From Magnetococcales bacterium (GTDB lineage Bacteria > Pseudomonadota > Magnetococcia > Magnetococcales > JADFZT01): a stretch of 64,000 bases of DNA. Both the position numbers and the translations under genes were made by a program. The notes beneath the pieces are model-generated. The model did not search any database and was not told where the DNA came from. It saw only the letters and a list, made by a program, of their open reading frames with translations. The DNA is taken from NCBI GenBank assembly GCA_015232395.1, contig JADFZT010000009.1, positions 1 through 64,000 on the forward strand, in the 5' to 3' direction. This document shows positions 55,202 to 64,000 of the stretch, piece after piece (the first letter of the stretch is position 1; the number at the start of each line of letters is the position of its first letter).

Positions 55202-57403
55202 ATGTACATACTATCCAACCCACGCATTACAGCGATCTTAAAACCCGTCATCAACAGCTCGCCGGTCTGGCTCTCCTTGATCGTGTTGATGCTGGGGGTG
55301 TTCGTTCAATATCATCCTCCCGCTTTTTTGAAGGTTTTGAGCGACCTGACTTTCGATGGTTATCAAAATATTCGTCCCAGGCCCTTCATGCAGCCCTCCG
55401 TGCGTGTTGTGACTATCGACAATAAAAGCCTCAACGAAATCGGTCCCTGGCCCTGGCCCAAGGATAAGATGGCGATGCTGGTGGAAAAACTCACCGGCAT
55501 GGGGGCCAAGGTCATCGCCTTCAATATGGTTTTTGATAAAGCGGACCCATCCGCTTCCGAAAAGCTTTTGCAATTACGGGAGTTGGCCTCGGCAGCTGAT
55601 CTGATGAAGCTGGCGACAGGGCTTGAAAATCAGGATGAAATATTTGCTGAGGCGGTCTCTGAAGGTCCTGTTGTTACCGGTTTTCAGGTAGAAAACAAAA
55701 AATCCAGCGCCTTTCTGGGTAAACGGCCAGCCTCCTTTCTCTTCGACGGCCAGCCCCAAATGCCGGATGTTTCCCTGCCTCTGGATACTTTCGGAGCGAC
55801 AGGTACCCTGCAACTCATCAGTCGGGAAGCCAAAGGCAATGGCGGTATTCTCGCCCTGGAGGAGCAGGAAGTGATCGCCCGTAGCTTTCCCCTGCTGTTC
55901 AAGATTGGCCGGACCATCCATCCGTCCCTGGTTTTGGAAACCCTTCGGGTGGCCCAAGGGGCCGATACCATCGATGTGAAGATTCGGCAGCCGGGCATGA
56001 TCGAATCGTGGATCACCTCCCCGGGGATTGCCGGTATTAAGGTTGGAAATCTCGATATACCGACCGATACACGGGGTAATATCCTTTTTTATTATGACAG
56101 CAAGGAGCCTAAACGGTTTATCTCCGCTGCGGACATATTGCACGACAAAGTCCCCGCCCCCTATATCGAGGGGCATACGGTAATCATCGGCATGTCGGCC
56201 AGCGGTCTTTTGACCAGCCGCTTCAGCCCCTTCGGCAATGCCATCCCCGAGGTGGAAATCCAAGCCCAGCTGGCAGAGCAGATTATCAACAGCAACTATC
56301 TTTTGCGCCCCCACTGGGAGCCTACAGCCACAGCCAGCATGTTGATCGTCTCCTGGTTGATCATGGTGTTTTTCCCAAAGCGTTTGCGCTCCATTTTGAT
56401 GGGATGGTTCGTCATTGGGGTGGCCTTTTGGTTCTATCTGGCCTCCTTCTGGCTGTTCATGGAGCAGAGTATCCTCGTTGATCCCATCCTGCCTTTGATT
56501 GGTCTTTTGAGTATATTTCTGGCTATTTCCATCCCGAGAAATTTGGCCAAGGAGATGGAAAACCGTTGGATTCGGGATGCCTTTTCCCGCTATGTCTCTC
56601 CCAACCGGGTCAAGCACCTGCTGGAAAATCCCGACAAGTTGCGCCTGGAAGCGGAATTTCAGGAGTGTACCTTTGTCTTGACCGATCTGGCGGGGTTTAC
56701 CTCCCTGATGGAAAACTATGAACCCAACGTCGTGGTTTCCATTCTCAACGAATATCTCGACCATATGGTCAAGATCGCCTTCAAGCATGACGGCACCCTG
56801 GACCGGATCGTAGGTGATGCGGTGGCGGTGATGTTTTCCGCCCCCATCGAGCAGGCCGATCATGCTGAAAGAGGGCTGGCCTGTGCCATGGAGATGGATG
56901 AGTTTGCACAAAAATTTGCCAAAACCAAACAGGATGAAGGCTTTCCCTTCGGCAAGACCCGGGTGGGGGTCAATACCGGCAAAGTGCTGGTGGGCAACTT
57001 TGGTGGCACCACCATGTTTGACTATCGGGCGTTGGGGGATCCCATCAACACCTGTGCCCGGCTGGAGAGCGTCAACAAGCAGTTGGGCGGCCATATCTGT
57101 GTGAGTTGGGAGACGGTCCAGCAGTGCCCCGATTTTGTCGGTCGGGAAGTCGGCACTCTGGTGCTCAAGGGCAAAGCCCAAGGTATCAAGGCCTTTGAAC
57201 CGTTAAGCCGGGAAGAGGAACAGTCCGAGCGGGTGGTGGCTTATAAGGCGGCCTTTGAATTGATGAAGAGTGAAGATCCCAAGGCGGTGCAAATGTTTGC
57301 CGAGCTGGCTAAAACCTATCCTGAAGATCCCCTGATCAAATTCCATAACAAGCGCCTTGGGGATGGTCAGAGTGGTGAGCGGGTGGTATTTACGCAAAAA
57401 TAG
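55202..57403 (+). CDS. CHASE2-domain adenylate cyclase
   Basis: The ATG at 55202 (GGAGATGG upstream) gives 733 residues; frames open to 55076 lack a better site. One N-terminal membrane helix (LSLIVLMLGVFVQY) is followed by a periplasmic CHASE2 sensor of about 320 residues (SVRVVTIDNKSLNEIGPWPW, then GHTVIIGMSASGL). Three membrane helices follow at about 405-475. The class III cyclase domain ends the protein: TFVLTDLAGFTSLMENY, DRIVGDAVAVMFSAP, and FDYRALGDPINTCARLESV with the metal Asp pair and the transition-state Asn/Arg. It converts ATP to cyclic AMP in response to an extracellular signal. Confidence 0.92.
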   Translation: MYILSNPRITAILKPVINSSPVWLSLIVLMLGVFVQYHPPAFLKVLSDLTFDGYQNIRPRPFMQPSVRVVTIDNKSLNEIGPWPWPKDKMAMLVEKLTGMGAKVIAFNMVFDKADPSASEKLLQLRELASAADLMKLATGLENQDEIFAEAVSEGPVVTGFQVENKKSSAFLGKRPASFLFDGQPQMPDVSLPLDTFGATGTLQLISREAKGNGGILALEEQEVIARSFPLLFKIGRTIHPSLVLETLRVAQGADTIDVKIRQPGMIESWITSPGIAGIKVGNLDIPTDTRGNILFYYDSKEPKRFISAADILHDKVPAPYIEGHTVIIGMSASGLLTSRFSPFGNAIPEVEIQAQLAEQIINSNYLLRPHWEPTATASMLIVSWLIMVFFPKRLRSILMGWFVIGVAFWFYLASFWLFMEQSILVDPILPLIGLLSIFLAISIPRNLAKEMENRWIRDAFSRYVSPNRVKHLLENPDKLRLEAEFQECTFVLTDLAGFTSLMENYEPNVVVSILNEYLDHMVKIAFKHDGTLDRIVGDAVAVMFSAPIEQADHAERGLACAMEMDEFAQKFAKTKQDEGFPFGKTRVGVNTGKVLVGNFGGTTMFDYRALGDPINTCARLESVNKQLGGHICVSWETVQQCPDFVGREVGTLVLKGKAQGIKAFEPLSREEEQSERVVAYKAAFELMKSEDPKAVQMFAELAKTYPEDPLIKFHNKRLGDGQSGERVVFTQK

Positions 57404-57584
57404 AGACGGCTGCGGGCAATCATTGAACCCGCATTGGCAAAAGTACGGCGCTCACTCTTCTCGACTCATTCCGGCCATCAGTTGTCAGCCGCCCGGTGGG
57501 TTGCCAGGAGACCAACGATACTTTTGATTGAACGCAGAAGATTGAAAAGTCGTTGCGAATTGCGACAGGCTCAATACGATAGGC

Positions 57585-57950
57585 ATGTCCCAAAAAAAGA
57601 GCGAAATACACTGCGCCATCCACCTGTTCGACCCACCGTCAGACTATGATGAGCGGATCATCCAGGCCCGCAAGCAGCATCGGTGTGTGGAGTGTCCAGA
57701 CCCCATCAAGCCTGGGGAGTGGTACGTACTTTATCGACGAATTCGCAAAAGCCGAAAGGTGGGAAGTTTCAAGCGTTGTGGTTTTTGTGCCAGTGCGGCC
57801 AAAAAGGCCGGGTTTCCGACCCATTTTGGTCAACTGGCCAAAATGGTGCGGGAGAGTTTGGGGGCCAATCGGGAGGGGGCTCTTCAAATCTTTGGTGAGC
57901 AGGGTTGGCAGGTCGTCCAAAAGAAATATTTCCAGGTTTTCCCGGATTGA
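57585..57950 (+). CDS. Small Cys-rich (CXXC) protein of unknown function
   Basis: A 121-residue protein. RKQHRCVECPDPIKPGEWYV and FKRCGFCASAAKKAG give two CXXC pairs about 30 residues apart, a likely zinc site like those of small phage and chromosomal proteins. The rest is basic and helical. The ribosome site is weak. No function is assigned. Confidence 0.55.
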   Translation: MSQKKSEIHCAIHLFDPPSDYDERIIQARKQHRCVECPDPIKPGEWYVLYRRIRKSRKVGSFKRCGFCASAAKKAGFPTHFGQLAKMVRESLGANREGALQIFGEQGWQVVQKKYFQVFPD

Positions 57951-58352
57951 TGGGGGGCTTGTTTTTTTGTTTGCAGGAGCTTCTCTGCAGGCACCCATGG
58001 CCTGGATGAAGCGCCAGGCCATGGGATGGTTGTGGTGAGGGAGAGGATTTCAAAGGAAATCAGCTCCGGTTGAAGTGGATGAAAGTGGAACTGCTGGTCC
58101 TGTCCCCTTTTTTGTCTTCCTGTCTCTTTTTTTTGTCTCCTTGCCTTTTTTTGTCTTGTTGTATTTTCTTTGCGTTTTTTGTCTGTTGTCCTTTCTGTTT
58201 TTTCCCCCTTTCCAGTCGTTGCCGTCCCTTGGCGTTTAGTGTGTTCCCTGCCTTCTGTCTTCCCTGCCATTCCCTGCCTTCTCACAATCTGTTGCTTTAC
58301 TCTGAAGCCGGTTTTTTCCAGGACTCGTGATCCCAGGGATTAGATTTAAGAC
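57951..58352. repeat. Intergenic region with long polypyrimidine tract
   Basis: No gene. From about 58106 to 58215 the plus strand is almost all C and T, with four or so imperfect copies of a unit around CTTTTTTGTCTCCTTG. It is followed by several TTCCCTGCC copies at 58240-58275. The tract lies downstream of the poly-Asp tail gene (minus). Confidence 0.6.
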
Positions 58353-59750
<1,398 letters not shown>

Positions 59751-60174
59751 CTTTTTTGCTCCTTACAATAAGAGTGGTTGCATTCTGTCAAACAAACCCC
59801 GCCTGCCGTCGTGGTTTGATCTGTTTATTTGGCGTGAACCCCATGACCCGGAAGACGAAAATGGATTTGGGACCGTTCGTTTTCTGCAGGTTCACGCCTG
59901 TTTTTGGTCCGCTTGAGGGGGGATCATGAGGGGCCAACCTGAAGGCAACCTGACAGCAGATGATAAAAAATCGTCTGAGTGCATTTTTTTTGGGATGGGT
60001 CGAAAATGGACGGGTATGGGGTGGGTTGAGAGAGGGGTCGTGGATTGCGGGGGGGGGATGGGGGATTGTATGCTGGAAACCTGATCCGGTAGTGGGTCTG
60101 GAGGAATATAGGCAAGAGTCCCAGCGTATTTATTTTGGATATTTTATTGGGGAATCGACTGGAAGGAGTGGGTA
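59751..60174. other. Divergent intergenic region
   Basis: About 420 bp between the SLH gene (minus) and the two-component operon (plus). It must hold both promoters. A G9 run lies at 60049-60057. GGAAGGAG ending at 60167 is the ribosome site of the regulator. No gene is seen. Confidence 0.5.
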
Positions 60175-60858
60175 GTGCGTCTCTTATTTGTGGAAGACAA
60201 CGAAAAATTGCTGGATCTGGTGCCGGAGGGGCTCAAAGCGGCCGGTTTTACCGTGGATAGCGTCTCCAGTGTTGAGGATTCCCTGGCAGCGGTGGATGGC
60301 GTTGATTATGACGCGGTCATTCTGGATTTGGGGCTTCCAGATGGGGATGGCATCGAAGTGCTCAACCATCTGCGCAAGCGTCAGGGAAAGCTGGTACCGA
60401 TCCTGATTTTGACCGCCCGCACCGCCCTGGGCGACAAGGTGGATGGCCTGAACAAGGGAGCAGACGACTATCTGGTCAAGCCTTTTGCCATGGCTGAGCT
60501 GGAGGCGCGGGTCAAGGCGCTATTGCGGCGTCCGGGGGGGGCGTTGGGTATCACCCTCTCGGTGGGTAATCTGACCTTTGATACCGTGGCCCGGGAGGCC
60601 CGTGTCGGGGAGGTGGGCTTGCCTCTTTCCCGCCGGGAGCTGGATGTGTTGGAGCAGCTCATGCGCCGGGCGGGCAAGGTGGTGCCCAAGGGGGTGATGG
60701 AGGAGCGTATTTATGGCTTTGATGAAGAGGTGGAGTCCAATGCGGTGGAGGTGCATGTCTCTCGCTTGCGCAAAAGCCTGAAAAAATCCACCGCCACCGC
60801 CGCCATCCACACCATACGGGGAGTCGGTTATCTCATTATGGCGGAGGCAGGAGCATGA
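60175..60858 (+). CDS. OmpR/PhoB-family response regulator
   Basis: The product has 227 residues from a GTG with GGAAGGAG upstream. The receiver has LLFVEDNEKLLD, the phosphoacceptor in AVILDLGLPDGDG, and the Thr and Lys in ILTARTA and LVKPFAM. The C-terminal winged helix is of the OmpR type (SRRELDVLEQLMRRAGKVV, NAVEVHVSRLRKSL, IHTIRGVGYLI). It is closest to the QseB/PmrA subgroup by layout. Its stop overlaps the kinase start by 4 bp (ATGA). Confidence 0.93.
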   Translation: MRLLFVEDNEKLLDLVPEGLKAAGFTVDSVSSVEDSLAAVDGVDYDAVILDLGLPDGDGIEVLNHLRKRQGKLVPILILTARTALGDKVDGLNKGADDYLVKPFAMAELEARVKALLRRPGGALGITLSVGNLTFDTVAREARVGEVGLPLSRRELDVLEQLMRRAGKVVPKGVMEERIYGFDEEVESNAVEVHVSRLRKSLKKSTATAAIHTIRGVGYLIMAEAGA

Positions 60859-62393
60859 GCGATTCCAATGCAGAGGTGGCTGATGCCAGCAGTGTTGTGG
60901 CTGTGACCAATTCCAGCAGTGGTGTGGCGATGAGGGATCCTGGCCACACTCATCTGGCCGTGACACCTGCCAAGGATCAAGGAAGCAAGGGCGCTGACAA
61001 GGGGGGGGCAGGGGAGTGGTCCCTTTTGCAGCGCACCTTGAAGCAGGTCGCCATCGTTTCAGTCTTGAGTGTCTTGATTCTGCTGGTCACCCTGGGGCTG
61101 CGGATTGGTGAGGGTTCCCGACATCTGTTTGATTTTCGTCTCCATCAACACGCCACTGAAATCATCCGTCATGTCCTGGTGGATAAAGAGGGCAGGGTGA
61201 CGGTGGATCATTCCGAGCGCCTGCTGGAAAAGTATGCCTATGAGGAGGGGGGTGAGGGCAAGTTTCGCTATGCCATCCTCAACCGATCCGGGCAGGTGGT
61301 GGTGGGCTCCGAGCCCCACACCGATCCCCTGGTGGAGTTTGAGCCCTTTCCTGTTGGCGGTTCCCACTATTTCCAGACCCTTTCTGAAAGCACCGATGCG
61401 ATTTTGGTGGGAATTGTCCTTGGTTTTGAGGTGGGTGGGCGTGCCTACTGGGTGCAGGCCGCACAAAATACCAGCCACATGGATGCCTTTATCGATCTGA
61501 TGATTGAGGAGTTTTTTGAAGATTTCGGCTGGGCGGTGATTGTCGCTTTCATGTTGGTGATGGGGGCGATCCACTTGACCATTCGTCGGGGGTTGAAACC
61601 TTTGACTGCGATATCCGGCAAAGCCCGGGCTTTGGGGCCTGATCGACTTGATGTGCGACTGGATGAAGAAGACCTGCCCCGGGAAATTTTGCCCCTGGTG
61701 CAGGCGGTCAATGGCGCGTTGGATCGGTTGGAGGAGGGGTTTCAACGACAGAAGGAGTTTACTGCTGACGTTGCTCACGAGCTGCGCACCCCCTTGACAG
61801 TCCTCATGTCCCGTCTTGATCTCACCCTGCCCCGGGAGCAGTCCGGCCCGCTGTTTGACGATCTGGATGATTTGATCCGTCTGATCAATCAGCTGCTGAA
61901 AGAGGCAGAGCTGGATACCTTCATCTTGCCAGTGGATGCCAGGGCGGATCTGTTGCAGCTTTCCCGGGATGTGGTGGCACGTCTGGCCCCCCTGGCGATT
62001 CGGGAGGGAAAATTTTTGGAGGTGATCGGGGTGGAGTCACCTGTGGTGGTGCATGGCGCGGCGGCTCCCTTGAGCCAGGCGGTGCGCAACTTGGTGGAAA
62101 ATGCCCTGCGTTACACACCCAGTGGTGAGACGGTGAGCGTTGAGGTGGTGGCCGAGCCTGTTCCGGAAATTCGGGTCATTGATCGAGGGCCAGGCATTGC
62201 TGAGAAGGCGGTTTCTTCGATTTTTGAACGCTTTTCAAAGCCCATCGGTGGCAGGCGACACGGCGCAGGATTGGGGCTGGCCATCGTTCACAAGATCATG
62301 ACCCGCCACCAGGCTCAGGTTTCCGTCGCCAAGGCGCCAGAGAAAGGATCGGTCTTCACTTTGCGTTTTGCGAAGAATCAAGCCACGGAGTGA
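60855..62393 (+). CDS. Sensor histidine kinase, partner of the OmpR-type regulator
   Basis: The product has 512 residues. A Ser/Val-rich N-terminal extension of about 50 residues precedes the first membrane segment (VAIVSVLSVLILLVTLGLR). A periplasmic domain of about 140 residues and a second segment (AVIVAFMLVMGAIHLTI) follow, then HAMP, HisKA (FTADVAHELRTPLTVLMSR) and the ATPase (NLVENALRYTPSGE, DRGPGIAEK, GAGLGLAIVHK). Start and stop overlap the regulator by 4 bp, so the two form one operon. The extension contains a G8 run at 61001-61008. Confidence 0.92.
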   Translation: MSDSNAEVADASSVVAVTNSSSGVAMRDPGHTHLAVTPAKDQGSKGADKGGAGEWSLLQRTLKQVAIVSVLSVLILLVTLGLRIGEGSRHLFDFRLHQHATEIIRHVLVDKEGRVTVDHSERLLEKYAYEEGGEGKFRYAILNRSGQVVVGSEPHTDPLVEFEPFPVGGSHYFQTLSESTDAILVGIVLGFEVGGRAYWVQAAQNTSHMDAFIDLMIEEFFEDFGWAVIVAFMLVMGAIHLTIRRGLKPLTAISGKARALGPDRLDVRLDEEDLPREILPLVQAVNGALDRLEEGFQRQKEFTADVAHELRTPLTVLMSRLDLTLPREQSGPLFDDLDDLIRLINQLLKEAELDTFILPVDARADLLQLSRDVVARLAPLAIREGKFLEVIGVESPVVVHGAAAPLSQAVRNLVENALRYTPSGETVSVEVVAEPVPEIRVIDRGPGIAEKAVSSIFERFSKPIGGRRHGAGLGLAIVHKIMTRHQAQVSVAKAPEKGSVFTLRFAKNQATE

Positions 62394-62540
62394 GTCTGAA
62401 AGGGGGGGAGTCTGAAAATAGCGTTCGTTAGGAGAGAGTCCAGCCAGGTATACTGGGTGCGTGATTTTTTTTGATCGCCATGGCGTGGATACCATCCCGG
62501 TAGATAGGAGCTACCAGTCGGAGCGGGCTGAAACAAGCGC

Positions 62541-63983
62541 ATGAAAAAAAACCAACCTTCCCAAGCTCTGCCCATTGTCCTGGTGGATGATGAGGAGGAG
62601 GCTCTTATCGGCTCCTCCCAGCTGCTCCAGGAGGCGGGTTTGGGGCTGGTGGTCACTTTGACGGAGAGCCGCGAATTGTTGGCTTTTTTGTCAAAAAATG
62701 GCGCAGCAGTGGTGGTGCTCGATATGGTGAAGCCCTTTGTTCAGGGGCAGACGCTGCTCCAGGAGGTTCGGGCTCGCTTTCCGGAGATGCCTGTGATCGT
62801 GACAACCGCCATGCAGGAGCTGCAAACAGCCGTGACCTGCATGAAGATGGGCGCCTTTGATTGTTTGGGCAAACCGATAGAAAAGAACCGTTTTATCACC
62901 ACCATCAAACGGGCTGTCGAGTTACAGCAACTGCGTCTTCAGACCCAGACTCTCAAGGAATATCTGCTCTCCGGCCAACTTCAGAATGGAGATAGCTTTG
63001 CCACGATGGTCACCCGTAGCGAGCGGATGCGGGCGATCTTTCAATATGTCGAAGCGGTGGCCCCCTCCATGGAGTCGGTTTTGGTGAGTGGTGAAACGGG
63101 GGTTGGCAAAGAGCTTTTGGTGGGGGCCCTCCATCAGGTGAGTGGCCGGGCTGGTTCTTTGGTCGCTCTCAATGTGGCCGGTATTGACGACCATTTTTTT
63201 TCCGACACCCTCTTTGGTCATCGCAAGGGGGCTTTTTCCGGGGCAGATCGGGTTCGCCAGGGCTTGATTGCCGAAGCGGCTGGTGGAACCCTTTTTTTGG
63301 ATGAAATTGGTGAGCTGGCGGAAACCTCCCAGGTCAAACTCCTGCGTCTACTCCAGGATCAGGCCTATTATCCTTTGGGTTCTGATGTGCCCCACAAGTC
63401 CGATGCCCGGGTGGTTTGTGCGACCCATCGTGATCTCAAAGCGGCCGTCAAGGCGGGGCATTTTCGCTCTGATCTCTATTATCGTTTAGCTACCCATCAG
63501 ATTCACATCCCGCCATTGCGGGAGCGTCAGGAGGATATTTCCCTGCTGGTAGATCATTTTTTAAAGGAGGCCGCCCACACCCTCCATAAGCAGGTTCCCA
63601 CTCCGCCTCCGGAGCTGTTTCAGCTGTTGAACGTCCACCCTTTCCCCGGTAACATTCGGGAGCTGATGGCCATGGTCCATGACGCCGTGGCCCGTCATCG
63701 CTCGGGTATACTCTCCATGAAAAGCTTTGTGGATAAACTGGTGGAAAATCCCTCTCCCGTTTTGGTGAGTGAACGCCAGGAGAGCCAGGAAGAGAATCTA
63801 TTCCAACATCTGCCCAACCCCCTGCCCACCTTCCGTGAAGCGGAAGAACAACTCCTGGAAGAAGCCATGAGGCGGGCGGGCAACAATCAGGGCATCGCCG
63901 CCAACATGCTGGGCCTCTCCCGCCCCGCCTTGAATCGTCGAGTGCGTTTGGCGTCTGATAAAGAGAGGGGCGGTAAGAGTTGA
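62541..63983 (+). CDS. NtrC-type sigma-54-dependent activator with receiver
   Basis: The product has 480 residues. The N-terminal receiver at about 12-125 has IVLVDDEEEALIG and the phosphoacceptor in VVVLDMVKPFV. The AAA+ domain has Walker A GETGVGKE, the sigma-54 loop as GAFSGADR (GAFTGA in most members), Walker B GGTLFLDEIGE, and RSDLYYRLATHQIHIPPLRE. The C-terminus has a Fis-type helix-turn-helix (AGNNQGIAANMLGLSRPALN). It would activate sigma-54 promoters after phosphorylation, perhaps by the kinase just upstream (147 bp away). Confidence 0.92.
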   Translation: MKKNQPSQALPIVLVDDEEEALIGSSQLLQEAGLGLVVTLTESRELLAFLSKNGAAVVVLDMVKPFVQGQTLLQEVRARFPEMPVIVTTAMQELQTAVTCMKMGAFDCLGKPIEKNRFITTIKRAVELQQLRLQTQTLKEYLLSGQLQNGDSFATMVTRSERMRAIFQYVEAVAPSMESVLVSGETGVGKELLVGALHQVSGRAGSLVALNVAGIDDHFFSDTLFGHRKGAFSGADRVRQGLIAEAAGGTLFLDEIGELAETSQVKLLRLLQDQAYYPLGSDVPHKSDARVVCATHRDLKAAVKAGHFRSDLYYRLATHQIHIPPLRERQEDISLLVDHFLKEAAHTLHKQVPTPPPELFQLLNVHPFPGNIRELMAMVHDAVARHRSGILSMKSFVDKLVENPSPVLVSERQESQEENLFQHLPNPLPTFREAEEQLLEEAMRRAGNNQGIAANMLGLSRPALNRRVRLASDKERGGKS

Positions 63984-64000
63984 ACAGAGCTGGTATCTAT

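Noticed and set aside
55574-57181. A 535-codon minus-strand frame opposite the CHASE2 cyclase
   Set aside because: Antisense to conserved CHASE2 and cyclase motifs; no independent support.

Overview
This is a 64 kb stretch of a Gram-negative genome with a GC content near the middle of the range. It encodes an MSHA-type type IV pilus, many chemosensory and two-component proteins, a Ros/MucR-type zinc-finger regulator, c-type cytochromes, and lipoprotein, TpsA and SLH surface proteins. This combination fits a free-living, motile or surface-associated Pseudomonadota. The MucR homologue together with an MSHA locus suggests a deep-branching alphaproteobacterial or Magnetococcia-like lineage, but no rRNA or other marker gene is present, so this placement is an inference. 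No tRNA, rRNA, CRISPR array, insertion sequence or phage block was seen.

Layout. 1-4900 (minus): the 5' part of a giant secreted modular protein that runs off the left edge. Its modules combine a beta-rich domain with a thrombospondin type 3-like Asp-rich calcium-binding segment. One module is duplicated almost perfectly with a 951 bp period, and the frame breaks at a G9 tract. 5736-24217 (minus): an MSHA-like pilus cluster. In order of transcription it holds secretin MshL, TPR protein MshN, ATPase MshE, platform MshG, MshI, MshJ, an MshK-like protein, two large pseudopilins, an ABC-2 permease, a TPR-like protein, a large prepilin in its own transcription unit, an ABC ATPase, and an ExeA/MshM ATPase fused to a SPOR-like domain. 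25208-33642: a signalling block with an MCP, a receiver-adenylate cyclase, a receiver-histidine kinase and a CheA-REC hybrid on the minus strand, and a divergent CheW. A degenerate 14 bp tandem repeat lies between CheA and CheW.

34390-47579: a two-haem cytochrome, a DUF3012-type lipoprotein, an orphan MshA-like pilin with a possible sigma-54 promoter, a five-PAS hybrid kinase, a P-loop/GAF/membrane protein of unknown role, a DASS transporter with a universal stress protein and a DUF2007 protein, a class D beta-lactamase homologue and a small membrane protein. 47994-57950: MucR and XRE regulators, a filamentous-haemagglutinin-type (TpsA) adhesin, a cyclic-nucleotide-binding protein, a metallo-beta-lactamase-fold hydrolase, a CHASE2 adenylate cyclase and a small Cys-rich protein. 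58353-63983: an SLH protein with two CX4CH haem-like motifs and a 35-residue poly-Asp tail, then an OmpR-type regulator, its kinase and an NtrC-type activator.

Taken together the window is dominated by surface attachment (pilus, TpsA, SLH and giant modular protein) and by sensing. Two class III adenylate cyclases and one cyclic-nucleotide-binding protein suggest cAMP signalling alongside the Che-type and two-component pathways. The least described items are the giant module, the ABC transporter inside the MSHA locus, the SLH/CX4CH/poly-Asp protein, the P-loop-GAF-TM protein and the 14 bp repeat array.
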